This document shows, piece by piece, positions 9,759 through 18,504 of a stretch of DNA of 64,000 nucleotides. The stretch is from Rhodococcus rhodochrous. Lineage in GTDB: Bacteria; Actinomycetota; Actinomycetes; Mycobacteriales; Mycobacteriaceae. Both the position numbers and the translations under genes were made by a program. The stretch's first letter is position 1, and each line of letters opens with the position of its first letter. A model generated the notes under the pieces. It searched no databases and was not told where the DNA came from. It saw nothing but the letters and a program-made list of their open reading frames with translations. The DNA lies in contig NZ_LT906450.1 of NCBI RefSeq assembly GCF_900187265.1, positions 1,541,444-1,605,443 of the forward strand, read 5' to 3'.

Positions 9759-11330
9759 ATGACCGCAGTCGGACCCGGCGGGGGCGTGCCCGTCGAGGTG
9801 GATGTCCTGATCGTCGGCGCCGGTATCTCCGGTATCGGCACGGCCTACCACCTGAAGACGAAGAGACCGGGGACGAGCTTCGCGATCGTCGAGGCACGCG
9901 ACGCGCTCGGCGGCACGTGGGACCTGTTCCGATATCCCGGTGTGCGCTCCGACTCCGACCTCCACACCCTCGGTTACGAGTTCAAGCCGTGGCGGAAGAA
10001 GCACGCGTACGCCGGAGGTAGCGAGATCCTCGGCTATCTCCACGAGACGGTGGACGAGCACGGACTGCGTCCCTACCTGCACTTCGGGCACCGCGTCGTC
10101 GGTGCGTCCTTCTCGTCCGCCACCGGCAGGTGGACGGTCACGCTCCGGCGCACGAGCGACGACACCACGCTCACGGTGACCTGCTCGTTCTTCTTCTCCG
10201 CGACCGGCTACTACGACTACGACGAGGGGTACAGCCCCGAGTTCGAGGGCAGCGACGACTTCCGCGGCACGATCGTCCATCCCCAGCACTGGCCCGACGA
10301 TCTCGACTGTGCGGGCAAACGCGTCGTCGTCATCGGCAGTGGCGCCACCGCGGTGACGCTCATCCCCGCCCTGGCCGGTGTCGCCGAGCACGTGACGATG
10401 CTGCAGCGCTCCCCGTCCTACGTCCTGGGATGGCCGAAGGAGAACAAGGTCGCCAACGCGTTGCGACGTGCACTCCCGACGTCGACGGCCGACCGCGCCG
10501 TTCGTTCCCTGAGCATTCGGATGCTGCACGAGATGTACCGGACGAGCCGGCGCGCGCCGAACCTCTTCCGCCGTCTCCTGCGTCTGCGGATGACGAGCGT
10601 GCTGCCCGACGACTATCCCGTCGACGTGCACTTCAACCCGTCCTACGACCCGTGGGATCAGCGTCTGTGCGTCGCGACCGACGGCGACCTCTTCCATGCC
10701 ATCGCCACCGGCGAGGCATCGGTGGTCACCGATCGGATCGCCCGGTTCACACCCACGGGGATCGCCCTCGAATCGGGGCGCGAGATCGAGGCCGACGTCA
10801 TCGTCACCGCGACCGGCCTGAAACTGGTGCCGTTCGGGAGGATCGAAGTCGACGTCGACGGCGTCCCGGTCGACTGGCACGAATGCGTCACCTACAAGGC
10901 GACGATGCTCACCGGCGTGCCGAACTTCGCCTTCGCGTTCGGCTACACCAACTCGTCGTGGACCCTCAAGGTCGACCTCACCGGCCATCATCTGTGCCGG
11001 TTGCTCGACCACATGGACGACCAGGGCTACGACGTCGTCACCCCGATCTGCGACGATCCGGCCGTCGGCGGAGGGCCGTTCTGGGATCTCACGTCGAACT
11101 ATCTCCGGCGCTCGGCCGACGTGTTCCCCACATCCGGGGAGAGCGGCCCGTGGTCGATGGAGCAGAACTACTATCTCGACCGCAGACGGCTGCGCCGCGA
11201 ACCGGTCGACGATCCCGCCCTGCGTTTCACGCGGGTGGCCGAGCCGGCGGGTTCATCGAGCCCAGCAGGTCGCCGGGAACCCCCACCACGAGTGCCCGGG
11301 CAGCGCTCGTCACCGCCGCAACGTCGCTGA
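9759..11330 (+). CDS. Baeyer-Villiger-type flavin monooxygenase
   Basis: A 523-residue FAD/NADPH monooxygenase. GAGISG at 20-25 binds FAD, FRGTIVHPQHW at 168-178 matches the Baeyer-Villiger fingerprint FxGxxxHxxxW/D, and GSGATA at about 193-198 binds NADPH. It should convert a ketone to an ester or lactone, or oxidise a heteroatom. I prefer the ATG at 9759; an in-frame GTG at 9696 overlaps the ctaD stop and would add 21 residues. The last ~35 codons, rich in Pro/Ser/Arg, are antisense to the end of the convergent AmtR-like gene (104-base overlap) and probably form a disordered tail. Confidence 0.9.
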   Translation: MTAVGPGGGVPVEVDVLIVGAGISGIGTAYHLKTKRPGTSFAIVEARDALGGTWDLFRYPGVRSDSDLHTLGYEFKPWRKKHAYAGGSEILGYLHETVDEHGLRPYLHFGHRVVGASFSSATGRWTVTLRRTSDDTTLTVTCSFFFSATGYYDYDEGYSPEFEGSDDFRGTIVHPQHWPDDLDCAGKRVVVIGSGATAVTLIPALAGVAEHVTMLQRSPSYVLGWPKENKVANALRRALPTSTADRAVRSLSIRMLHEMYRTSRRAPNLFRRLLRLRMTSVLPDDYPVDVHFNPSYDPWDQRLCVATDGDLFHAIATGEASVVTDRIARFTPTGIALESGREIEADVIVTATGLKLVPFGRIEVDVDGVPVDWHECVTYKATMLTGVPNFAFAFGYTNSSWTLKVDLTGHHLCRLLDHMDDQGYDVVTPICDDPAVGGGPFWDLTSNYLRRSADVFPTSGESGPWSMEQNYYLDRRRLRREPVDDPALRFTRVAEPAGSSSPAGRREPPPRVPGQRSSPPQRR

Positions 11331-11949
11331 CGCCGAGAACCGTCAGCGACGCCGTCGCCAGCGCTTCGGGGAGCCCGGCATCGACGTCGCCGTCGTCGGC
11401 CCGCATGCCGATGACCGATTCGACGATCCGGAACGGCAGATGGGTGCGAGGATCGCCGTCGCCGACGATCTGCGCCGCCAGGATCCGGTAGCGCTCCATC
11501 AGGTGCCGACGTTCCTCCCGGAACCGATCGAACGGTTCGGTGCGAAGTTCCGGAAGGTGGTAGAGCGCACCGAGATTCCATCTGCCCGCGGACAACTGGG
11601 CCGTGTCGAACCAGGCGAGCGCACACAGGCGCACCTCGGGTGGCAGCGCGGGGTCGAGATTGTCGTCGAAATCGAGGGTCGGTTCGACGGTGTCCTCGAG
11701 CAACGCCACGAGGATGTCGTTCTTCGTCGCGAAGTGGTTGTACAGCGATGCCTGCCGGATCCCCACCGCCTCGGCGATCGTGCGTGTCGACGTGGGGGAG
11801 AACCCGCGGGTGGTGAACAGCTCCGCAGCGGCGTCGAGGATCTCGGCACGCGCGGTCGGCCCGGGCCGTCGCGGGGCGTGGAGGCGGGGGCGTCCTGGTC
11901 CTGCATGGGTCACCCCTCCACTGTGACACGACGAAAGGTGCTGCAGCAT
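11227..11949 (-). CDS. AmtR-like TetR-family nitrogen regulator
   Basis: A TetR-type repressor whose sequence tracks Corynebacterium glutamicum AmtR from memory: a GRPR-x2-APRR start, EILDAAAELFTTRGF, AVGIRQASLYNHF, a WNLGALYHLPE segment, IVGDGDPR, and SVIGMRADDG late. AmtR represses ammonium, urea and other nitrogen genes and is released by the PII protein GlnK under nitrogen starvation. The start is uncertain: ATG at 11949 (240 residues) or GTG at 11913 (228 residues), the latter closer to the family's usual N-terminus. It is divergent from the carboxyguanidine-deiminase operon, with an AmtR-like palindrome between them. Confidence 0.85.
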   Translation of the reverse strand: MLQHLSSCHSGGVTHAGPGRPRLHAPRRPGPTARAEILDAAAELFTTRGFSPTSTRTIAEAVGIRQASLYNHFATKNDILVALLEDTVEPTLDFDDNLDPALPPEVRLCALAWFDTAQLSAGRWNLGALYHLPELRTEPFDRFREERRHLMERYRILAAQIVGDGDPRTHLPFRIVESVIGMRADDGDVDAGLPEALATASLTVLGVSDVAAVTSAARALVVGVPGDLLGSMNPPARPPA

Positions 11950-12039
11950 CACGGTCTTCGTGCGTGAAGTTTTCGTCACACGTACGAAACACGCGTCACG
12001 GACTCGTTACGCCGTGGACATTCCCCGAAGATGCGCAAT

Positions 12040-12067
12040 GGGAAAACTGTCGATCGACAGTTTCCCC
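12040..12067. promoter_or_regulatory. AmtR-like palindromic operator
   Basis: The 20-base perfect palindrome AAACTGTCGATCGACAGTTT spans 12044-12063 and extends with one mismatch to 12040-12067. Its CTGT-N6-ACAG layout parallels the CTAT-N6-ATAG core reported for C. glutamicum AmtR boxes. It ends 20 bases before the first gene of the nitrogen operon and about 90 bases from the AmtR-like gene. It would block the rightward promoter and perhaps the regulator's own. As RNA it could also form a hairpin, but no U-tract follows. Confidence 0.7.
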
Positions 12068-12087
12068 GGACCGCCGATCGGAGCACC

Positions 12088-12936
12088 ATGACCGAGACCC
12101 TCGCGACCGCCACCACGCACGCTGCTCGCGCCCATGCCCGAGCGCAGGCAGGAACCGTCACCGACGCCATGCCGATCGTCCCGGCATCGTCGTGGCCGGC
12201 TCCGCCCAGCGGTCGCGCAGCGTCGATGACCTGGGCCGAGACCGTCCCCGGTGGCCGCTACACCAGCAAAGTCCTCGCCCGCGGCACCCGCCTGCGCCTG
12301 CGGGACGTCCACGGCACCGCCTGCGCCAACATCCTGCTGTTCCGCGCCGACGCCCCGCACGAGCGGCTCAACGTCGCCGACACGGTGAAGGTGCCGTGGC
12401 AGGCCTATCTCGGTGTCGGGCACCCACTGCTCTCCGATCAGGGCCGCGTCCTCGCCACGATCGTCGCCGACACCTCCGGTCGCCACGACGCGCTGTGCGG
12501 CACGACCCACGTCGCGGGGAACACCGCGAAATACGGTGAAGGATCGCTCCATTCGAGTTCTCCTGCGGGCCGCGAACTGTTCACGGTCGCCGCGGCCAAG
12601 CACGACCTGCAACCGCGCGACCTGCCGCCCTCACTGTCCTTCTTCCACGGTGTCCGCGTCGAGGAGGACGGCAGCCTCGTCAGCACCGGCAACGCCGGTC
12701 CCGGTGCCGCCGTCGACCTGCTGATCCACCTGCCGGTGATCGCCCTGATCGCGAACACCGCACACCCGCTCGACCCGAATCCCGAGTTCACCACCGGCAG
12801 CCTCGAAGTCCTCGCCTGGCGAGCACCCGGCGAACTGAACTCGCTGCCGAACACCGACCCCGAGTACCAGCGCGCCGTGCTCAACACCGACGACGCCTGG
12901 GCCGCCGCCACGTCCGAAACGGAGATCCGCCGATGA
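12088..12936 (+). CDS. Carboxyguanidine deiminase-type subunit (urea carboxylase-associated protein 1, DUF1989)
   Basis: A 282-residue DUF1989 protein of the urea carboxylase-associated family 1. Proteins of this pair were shown in other bacteria to form carboxyguanidine deiminase (CgdAB), which converts carboxyguanidine to allophanate and ammonia during guanidine use. Visible family features include the KVLARGTRLRLRDVHGTACAN core and several conserved Cys/His residues (LCGTTHVAGN). ATG at 12088. Its 3' end overlaps the next gene by ATGA. First gene of the operon behind the AmtR-like palindrome. Guanidine as substrate is inferred from family work; urea was the older annotation. Confidence 0.85.
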   Translation: MTETLATATTHAARAHARAQAGTVTDAMPIVPASSWPAPPSGRAASMTWAETVPGGRYTSKVLARGTRLRLRDVHGTACANILLFRADAPHERLNVADTVKVPWQAYLGVGHPLLSDQGRVLATIVADTSGRHDALCGTTHVAGNTAKYGEGSLHSSSPAGRELFTVAAAKHDLQPRDLPPSLSFFHGVRVEEDGSLVSTGNAGPGAAVDLLIHLPVIALIANTAHPLDPNPEFTTGSLEVLAWRAPGELNSLPNTDPEYQRAVLNTDDAWAAATSETEIRR

Positions 12937-13583
12937 CCATCACCGCCGACACCGCAGACCTCGCCCTCGTTCCCGGTCGCGTCGTCCTCGACGAGATCGT
13001 CGGACTCCGCGGCCCGTGGTCGGCCGTCGTCGCCGCCGGCGACGTACTCACCATCGTCGACCTGCACGGCAACCAGGCGGTCGACACCCTCGTCTACGAC
13101 GCCGCCGACCACACCCGCCGCTACAGCGCCGCCGCCACCGTCGCCGCCCAGCAGAACCTCTTCCTCTCCACCGGTTCGGTGCTGCGCGACGCCGACGGGG
13201 AGCCGCTGATGACGCTCGTCGCCGACGAGGTGGGCAACCACGACACCGTCGGCGGTGCGTGCTCGCAGGAGTCCAACACCCTGCGCTACGGCCACCACAC
13301 CAAGCACCAGCACGCCTGCGTCGAGAACTTCCTCATCGAAGGCGCCAAGTGGGGACTCGGCAAGCGCGACCTCGTCTCCAACATCAACTTCTTCATGAAC
13401 GTGCCGGTCGAGGCCGACGGCACCCTCGGCATCGTCGACGGCCTGTCCGCACCCGGCAAGCGACTCGCGATCCGCGCCGAGCGCGACGTGCTCGTCCTCG
13501 TCTCCAACTGCCCTCAGATCAACAACCCGTGCAACGGCTTCGACCCCACGCCGGTCCGCATGATCGTCACCCGCGGGGAGTGA
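12933..13583 (+). CDS. Carboxyguanidine deiminase-type subunit (urea carboxylase-associated protein 2, DUF1989)
   Basis: A 216-residue DUF1989 protein, the partner of the upstream subunit. It shares the fold: DVLTIVDLHGNQAVD near the N-terminus, GGACSQESNTLRYG in the middle, and NCPQINNPCNG near the C-terminus, with Cys/His residues likely to bind metal. It overlaps the preceding gene by four bases and is seven bases from the carboxyltransferase gene, so the three are clearly one transcript. It should act with its neighbour as a hetero-oligomeric deiminase. Confidence 0.86.
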   Translation: MTITADTADLALVPGRVVLDEIVGLRGPWSAVVAAGDVLTIVDLHGNQAVDTLVYDAADHTRRYSAAATVAAQQNLFLSTGSVLRDADGEPLMTLVADEVGNHDTVGGACSQESNTLRYGHHTKHQHACVENFLIEGAKWGLGKRDLVSNINFFMNVPVEADGTLGIVDGLSAPGKRLAIRAERDVLVLVSNCPQINNPCNGFDPTPVRMIVTRGE

Positions 13584-13590
13584 GGAAGCC

Positions 13591-15561
13591 ATGACCACCA
13601 AGATCACCGTCGAACGCCCCGGGATGCTCACCACCGTCCAGGACTATCCCGGACGCACCGGTTACTGGCAGATCGGTGTGCCGCCCTCGGGCCCCATGGA
13701 CGACCTGTCGTTCCGCCTCGGCAACGTCGCGCTCGGCAACGACGAGGGCGCCCCTGGCCTCGAGACCGCCATGGCCGGCCCCGCCCTGCGGTTCACGGAG
13801 GAGACCGAGGTGTGCGTGACGGGTGCGCCCGTCACCGTGCGCGTCGGCGGGGCCGCCGTCCCGCAGTGGCGCCCGGTCACCGTCCCGGCGGGCGGCCTGC
13901 TCGACGTCGGAGCTGTCTCCGGGCCGGGGCTGCGTGTCTACGTCCTCGTTCGCGGTGGTCTCGACGTCCCCGAATTCCTCGGCAGCGCATCGACCTTCAC
14001 GCTCGGAACGTTCGGCGGTCACGAGGGTCGCACGCTGCGCGAGGGTGACGTCCTCGTCGTCGGGGAGACCGCTCCCGGCACGAGTGCCCCGGTCCCGTCC
14101 GAGCACGTGCCCGCACTGAGCACGCGCTGGGAGATCGCGGTCACCGAAGGTCCGCACGGCGCACCGGAATTCTTCACCCGCGCCGACATCGACGCCCTCT
14201 ACGCCACCGACTACGAGGTGCACTTCAACTCCGACCGCACCGGCGTGCGGCTCATCGGCCCCAAGCCCGAATGGGCGCGCACCGACGGCGGCGAGGCGGG
14301 CCTGCACCCGTCGAACATCCACGACAACGCCTACTCCGTCGGCGCACTCGACTTCACCGGCGACACCCCGATCCTGCTCGGCCCCGACGGTCCCAGCCTC
14401 GGCGGGTTCGTGTGCCCGGTGACCGTCGTGGCCGCCGACCGTTGGAAGCTCGGCCAGCTCGCTCCCGGCAACACGGTCCGGTTCGTGCCCGTGAAGTCGC
14501 AGCACACCGCCTCCCGCCGCGAACTCGGCGTCGCGCGTCGCGCCGGACTGTCGCTGGTCACCTCGGCCGGTGGCGACGGTGACGACGGAGTGCTCACCCG
14601 CCGCGACGGCCACACCGCCGTCACCTACCGTCGTAGCGGCGACGACAACGTCCTCGTCGAGTACGGCGACATGACCCTCGACCTGGCGCTGCGGGCCCGC
14701 GTGCACGCGCTGCACCAGCGCCTCGACGCCGACCGTCCTGCGGGTCTGCTCGAACTCACCCCGGGAATCCGGTCGCTGCAGGTCAAGGTCGACCCCGACG
14801 TCCTGCCCGTGCCGACCCTTCTCGGCCTGCTCGGCGAGGTCGAGGACACCATCGGCGACAGTGACGAACTCGAGGTCCCCAGCCGGCAGGTGCGACTCCC
14901 GCTGTCCTGGGACGACCCGGCGACCCGCGAGGCCATCCAGCGCTACATGCACGGCGTGCGCTCCGACGCCCCGTGGTGCCCGTGGAACATCGAGTTCATC
15001 CGCCGCATGAACGGCCTCGACACCGTCGCCGATGTCTTCGACACCGTCTTCGCCGCCGACTACATGGTCCTCGGCCTCGGCGACGTCTACCTCGGCGCCC
15101 CGGTCGCGACGCCGCTCGACCCGCGGCACCGTCTCGTCACCACCAAGTACAACCCTGCCCGCACCTGGACCCCCGAGAACGCCGTGGGCATCGGCGGCGC
15201 CTACCTGTGCATCTACGGCATGGAAGGCCCCGGCGGCTACCAGTTCGTCGGCCGCACCACCCAGGTGTGGAACCACCGGCACCCGCAGCCGGCCGGCCCG
15301 TTCGAGGACGGCACCCCGTGGCTGCTGCGCTTCTTCGACCGCATCTCGTGGTACCCCGTCGACCCCGACGAACTGCTCGATCTGCGAGCGGATCTCGCTG
15401 CGGGTCGCGGTGGGGGAGTGGAGATCACCGACGGCACCTTCTCCCTGGCCGAGCACCGGAAGTTCCTCGCGGACAACGCTGCTTCGATCGGCGAGTTCCA
15501 GGCGACGCAGTCCGTCGCCTTCGGTCAGGAGCGCGCGCGGTGGAAGGCGAACGGTGTCTGA
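13591..15561 (+). CDS. Carboxyltransferase-only urea/guanidine carboxylase relative
   Basis: A 656-residue protein with the two halves of a urea-carboxylase carboxyltransferase: a KipA/AHS2-like domain (about 1-320, with VQDYPGRTGYWQIGVPPSGP near the start) and a KipI/AHS1-like domain (about 370-600). Full urea or guanidine carboxylases are about 1200 residues and also carry an N-terminal biotin carboxylase and a C-terminal biotin carrier domain. Neither is present here and no biotinyl-lysine motif is visible. It must therefore borrow a carboxylase/carrier from elsewhere or do different chemistry. ATG at 13591, seven bases after the deiminase subunit. Confidence 0.85.
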   Translation: MTTKITVERPGMLTTVQDYPGRTGYWQIGVPPSGPMDDLSFRLGNVALGNDEGAPGLETAMAGPALRFTEETEVCVTGAPVTVRVGGAAVPQWRPVTVPAGGLLDVGAVSGPGLRVYVLVRGGLDVPEFLGSASTFTLGTFGGHEGRTLREGDVLVVGETAPGTSAPVPSEHVPALSTRWEIAVTEGPHGAPEFFTRADIDALYATDYEVHFNSDRTGVRLIGPKPEWARTDGGEAGLHPSNIHDNAYSVGALDFTGDTPILLGPDGPSLGGFVCPVTVVAADRWKLGQLAPGNTVRFVPVKSQHTASRRELGVARRAGLSLVTSAGGDGDDGVLTRRDGHTAVTYRRSGDDNVLVEYGDMTLDLALRARVHALHQRLDADRPAGLLELTPGIRSLQVKVDPDVLPVPTLLGLLGEVEDTIGDSDELEVPSRQVRLPLSWDDPATREAIQRYMHGVRSDAPWCPWNIEFIRRMNGLDTVADVFDTVFAADYMVLGLGDVYLGAPVATPLDPRHRLVTTKYNPARTWTPENAVGIGGAYLCIYGMEGPGGYQFVGRTTQVWNHRHPQPAGPFEDGTPWLLRFFDRISWYPVDPDELLDLRADLAAGRGGGVEITDGTFSLAEHRKFLADNAASIGEFQATQSVAFGQERARWKANGV

Positions 15562-15682
15562 CGGGAATCGTGCCGAAAACCGTTGATCCGAAGTACATCT
15601 GACCGAAGAGATCTTTACAGCGACGTCACATCGGGTGCGTAAGGTTCCCTGTGAACGGTGTTCGTCACCCCGTCGCCTCGCC

Positions 15683-15709
15683 GGGGCCGAGATCATTCGG
15701 CTCGGCCCC
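15683..15709. other. Stem-loop between carboxyltransferase and symporter genes
   Basis: GGGGCCGAG at 15683-15691 pairs perfectly with CTCGGCCCC at 15701-15709 across a nine-base loop. It sits in the 226-base gap between the carboxyltransferase stop and the symporter start. No U-run follows on the + strand, so it may be a weak terminator, a processing or stability element, or part of a leader RNA. I found nothing else recognisable in this gap. Confidence 0.45.
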
Positions 15710-15787
15710 GCACAAGCCCTCTACTCGCTCGGACGCGAAGCACAACGAAGCGCTCCTGCCGTCTGACCCTCTCCTTACGGAGCTGCC

Positions 15788-17266
15788 ATGATCATCACCG
15801 GTGTCGCCGTGTGCCTCGTCGTCCTTCTCGGGGCCGGCTTCTACTCCACCCGCAAGGTCCGCGGGGAGGCCGGGAACTTCCTCCTCGCCGGCCGTTCCCT
15901 GAGTGCCCCCGTCCTGGCCGTCCTGCTCATGTCCCAGGTCGTCGACTCCAACGCGACGCTCGGATCCGCCGACCTCGCCGCAGGATTCGGCTTCTGGGCG
16001 GGCGCGGCGATGCCGCTCGGCATGGCCGTCAGCATCCTGCTCGTCGGAGTGTTCTTCGCGAAACGTCTGCGCGCCACCGGCGTCGTGACGCTGCCCGAGT
16101 TCTTCGCGCGCCGCTTCGGCCGCGGCACCGAGATCACCGCCTCGGCGCTCACCGTCGGCAGCTTCGGCATCCTGCTCGCCGGCAACCTCGTCGCCCTCGG
16201 GTACCTGCTGCAGTACTTCCTCGGCCTGAACTACACGGCCGCGGTGCTGGTGATCATCCCGTTCGTGCTCGCCTACACCATGGCCGGTGGCATGTTCGCC
16301 AGCGTCTACACCGGTCTCGTGCAGTTCGCCGTCATGGCGGTCGGCATCGTCTCGCTCCTCGCCTGGACGGCCTTCGGGCCCGGCTTCACGCACGGCGAGG
16401 GCCTGGGCATCGGCGATATCGGTCAGCTCACCGATCCGGCGCAGGGGGCCGCGATCAACTGGGCGACCATCACCGCCCTCGGTCTCGGCAACCTCGTCGC
16501 CATCGACTTGATGCAGCGCGTCTTCTCCGCCAAGTCCCCGGCCGCTGCCCAGCGTGCCTGTTTCGGTGCGGCGACCGGCATCCTCGTCCTGTGCGTGCCG
16601 CTGTCCTTCGTGGCCCTCGCTGCGGTGTCCATCGTCGGCGACACGGCGGGTGCGCCGATCCTCTACGTCCTGCTCGGTGAGTACACCCCGAAGGTGCTGT
16701 CGATCCTGGTGCTGTCCGGTCTGGTGACGGCCTCGCTGACCACCATCAGCGGCGTGCTGCTGTCCACCGCAACGGTTCTGGTGCGCAACGTCTTCCGGGT
16801 CGGCGGCGAGAACGCCGCGATGTCGTCGGACGTCATGAAGGCCACCCGCCTGCTCATGCTCCCGATGGCCGCCTTCGGTGCCCTTGTCGCCCTGCGGGTC
16901 CCGCAGACCGGCATCCTGCTCACCCTCACCTTCGACCTGCTGCTCGCCTCGCTGGTCGTGCCGTTCATCCTCGGACTGTTCTGGTCGCGCGGTGACGGTC
17001 GCGCCGTGGCCGCCGCAGCGATCGCCGGCATCACGGTGCGCGCCGGCTTCTTCGTCCTCACCCCGACGATCTACGGCGTCGACAACACCCTGCTGTACAT
17101 CCCGAACTCTCTGGTCACCTCGAGTGTCGACGGCTGGACGACCTTCCTCGGTTTCCTGGTCTCGCTGGTCGCGTACGTGACCGTGGCGCTGGTGCGCCGT
17201 CCGGTCCCGACGATCACGGTGCCGGAGCCCGTCGTCGTCCCCGCGAAGCAGCCGGTCGCGGTGTAG
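15788..17266 (+). CDS. Sodium:solute symporter family permease
   Basis: A 492-residue integral membrane protein with about 13 predicted membrane helices. The sodium:solute symporter family is indicated by the early LLAGRSLSAPVLAVLLMSQVVDS region, the GFGFWAGAAMPLG segment and the AYTMAGGMFASVYT stretch typical of the fifth helix. It should take up a small polar solute with sodium; urea, guanidine or a related compound fits the upstream operon. It has its own 226-base leader, so it may be transcribed separately. A hairpin repeat starts right at its TAG stop. Confidence 0.88.
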   Translation: MIITGVAVCLVVLLGAGFYSTRKVRGEAGNFLLAGRSLSAPVLAVLLMSQVVDSNATLGSADLAAGFGFWAGAAMPLGMAVSILLVGVFFAKRLRATGVVTLPEFFARRFGRGTEITASALTVGSFGILLAGNLVALGYLLQYFLGLNYTAAVLVIIPFVLAYTMAGGMFASVYTGLVQFAVMAVGIVSLLAWTAFGPGFTHGEGLGIGDIGQLTDPAQGAAINWATITALGLGNLVAIDLMQRVFSAKSPAAAQRACFGAATGILVLCVPLSFVALAAVSIVGDTAGAPILYVLLGEYTPKVLSILVLSGLVTASLTTISGVLLSTATVLVRNVFRVGGENAAMSSDVMKATRLLMLPMAAFGALVALRVPQTGILLTLTFDLLLASLVVPFILGLFWSRGDGRAVAAAAIAGITVRAGFFVLTPTIYGVDNTLLYIPNSLVTSSVDGWTTFLGFLVSLVAYVTVALVRRPVPTITVPEPVVVPAKQPVAV

Positions 17267-17330
17267 TTCGCACGCCGAACCGGGGCTTGCTACCGCAACA
17301 CGCGGGGCGAGCCCCGGTTCATCGCGTCAG
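17264..17330 (+). repeat. Hairpin repeat family A, copy 1
   Basis: The repeat runs from TAGTTCGCACGCCGAACC (including the symporter's stop codon) to GCGCGTCAG. The stem is GAACCGGGGCT with AGCCCCGGTTC, with a conserved GCTACCGCAACACG loop. The same element appears at 17386-17447 and 25026-25092, and a diverged one at 18439-18504. It probably acts as a transcription terminator or REP-like element. Confidence 0.8.
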
Positions 17331-17385
17331 CCTTTGTGCGGGATCTCCACGTCGGAACCTCGATCCGTTTCCGTCGACGGTCGTC

Positions 17386-17447
17386 CGCACGCCGAACCGG
17401 GGCTTGCTACCGCAACACGCGGGGCGAGCCCCGGTTCAGCGCGTCAG
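17386..17447 (+). repeat. Hairpin repeat family A, copy 2
   Basis: Nearly identical to copy 1 over 62 bases. Its right arm overlaps the end of the minus-strand AbiEi/DUF559-like gene, so the last codons and stop of that gene (17436-17447) lie in the repeat. This suggests the repeat family may descend from the 3' end and terminator of such a gene. Confidence 0.8.
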
Positions 17448-18329
17448 CTTCGCCGCGCGACGCGCAGCCTGCCGGAGTCTCTCCGCCACGACGTCGAACC
17501 GCTCCAATTCCGCCCAGGTCCAGCGCACCACTTCGTAGCCTGCGTCGCGGATCGCGTCCTGCCGGAGCTTCTCGTCGAACACATCGCGCGGATCGGAATA
17601 CTTGATCCGCCCGTCGAACTCGCCGACGACGCCGTTCTCCCAGAAGAAGTCGACGCGGTAGCGTCGCCCGTTTCCGCCCACGATCTCGTACTGGAGGATC
17701 GGTCGCGGCAGTCCTGCTTCCGCAATGCGTAGACGCGACAGCGATTCGCCCGCACTCTCGCTGCGACCGTCCAGGAACGGCACCACCGTGCGGGCGCGGG
17801 CGAGTCCGTGGCGAGTGCGGGCATCGACCAGCTCGCGTGAAACCTGTTCACGCATTCCGGGATGCAGACGAAGCGCGGAATCACCGGCAATGACGGCCTG
17901 CTCCTTCGGGAGCGTGCGTGCAAGGTCGACGACGGTCCGTGCGACCGAGGTGACGGACACTCCGTCGACGACCGCCACGTCACCGAGTTCGGTCGGATGC
18001 ACATGGATCTGAGAAGTGACGCGACCGCGCCGCGTAGCGGGCCGGGAGATGTGGACGAGATCGAGCGGGACATCCCAGAGTTCGAGGCCGTGCAGGGCTG
18101 CAGCCGACGTGTGGCTGAGTGCTTCTTCGGGGCCGAGGGTTGCTCCGACATGTCGGGCACGGACACGGTGGACGCCAACCGGCCCGAGGGCGTCGACGTC
18201 GCAACGGTGCAGATAGCAGCCGCGCCCGACCCGTACGAGTGCGCCGGTGCGAACGGCAGTGCGGATGTCGGTGTCCGAGAGACCCGCGACGGTGAGCGAG
18301 GTGTTGGTGAGGATGTTCGGATCTGTCAC
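17436..18329 (-). CDS. AbiEi-like / DUF559-domain protein
   Basis: A 297-residue protein with two regions. The N-terminal ~90 residues resemble AbiEi-type winged-helix antitoxin domains (LSDTDIRTAVRTGALVRVGRGCYL). The C-terminal part, about 200-295, resembles DUF559/Vsr-like nuclease folds, with VDFFWENGVVGEFDGRIKY and a late EVVRWTWAEL. Such proteins are common in actinomycetes and often multi-copy; the function is not established. I chose the GTG at 18329, which has AGGA upstream; an in-frame start at 18371 is possible. No toxin partner gene lies beside it. Confidence 0.75.
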   Translation of the reverse strand: MTDPNILTNTSLTVAGLSDTDIRTAVRTGALVRVGRGCYLHRCDVDALGPVGVHRVRARHVGATLGPEEALSHTSAAALHGLELWDVPLDLVHISRPATRRGRVTSQIHVHPTELGDVAVVDGVSVTSVARTVVDLARTLPKEQAVIAGDSALRLHPGMREQVSRELVDARTRHGLARARTVVPFLDGRSESAGESLSRLRIAEAGLPRPILQYEIVGGNGRRYRVDFFWENGVVGEFDGRIKYSDPRDVFDEKLRQDAIRDAGYEVVRWTWAELERFDVVAERLRQAARRAAKLTR

Positions 18330-18438
18330 GACGACGATCCTGCGCGGGACGACACCCACCGAACCCGCCACGACCTCCCGATCCGGCGCACCTGTGGATC
18401 GATCGTGGGGTTGGGGACAAACCGGAGTTCGAAGGGCG

Positions 18439-18504
18439 TCGACGCGCCGAACCGAGGTTTGCGCGTGCTACAGCGGCGGCGAATCCCGGTTCGGCGCGTT
18501 TTTC
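18439..18504 (+). repeat. Hairpin repeat family A, diverged copy / terminator
   Basis: CGCGCCGAACCG and CGGTTCGGCGCG form a perfect 12-base-pair outer stem around a loop that keeps the TGCTAC of the other copies. It is followed on the + strand by TTTTT. It lies directly after the MhuD-like gene's stop (read leftward) and before the AbiEi/DUF559-like gene, so it probably ends transcription there. Confidence 0.65.

Noticed and set aside
11980-12087. Guanidine (ykkC-type) riboswitch before the DUF1989 operon
   Set aside because: The leader is short and lacks the conserved aptamer segments; the palindrome there fits a protein operator better.
17264-17447. CRISPR array
   Set aside because: Only two close copies of a self-complementary 62-base repeat, with no regular spacers and no cas genes.
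17436-18371. Toxin-antitoxin pair with the AbiEi-like gene
   Set aside because: No AbiEii-like toxin gene is adjacent; the protein carries a DUF559-like domain instead.
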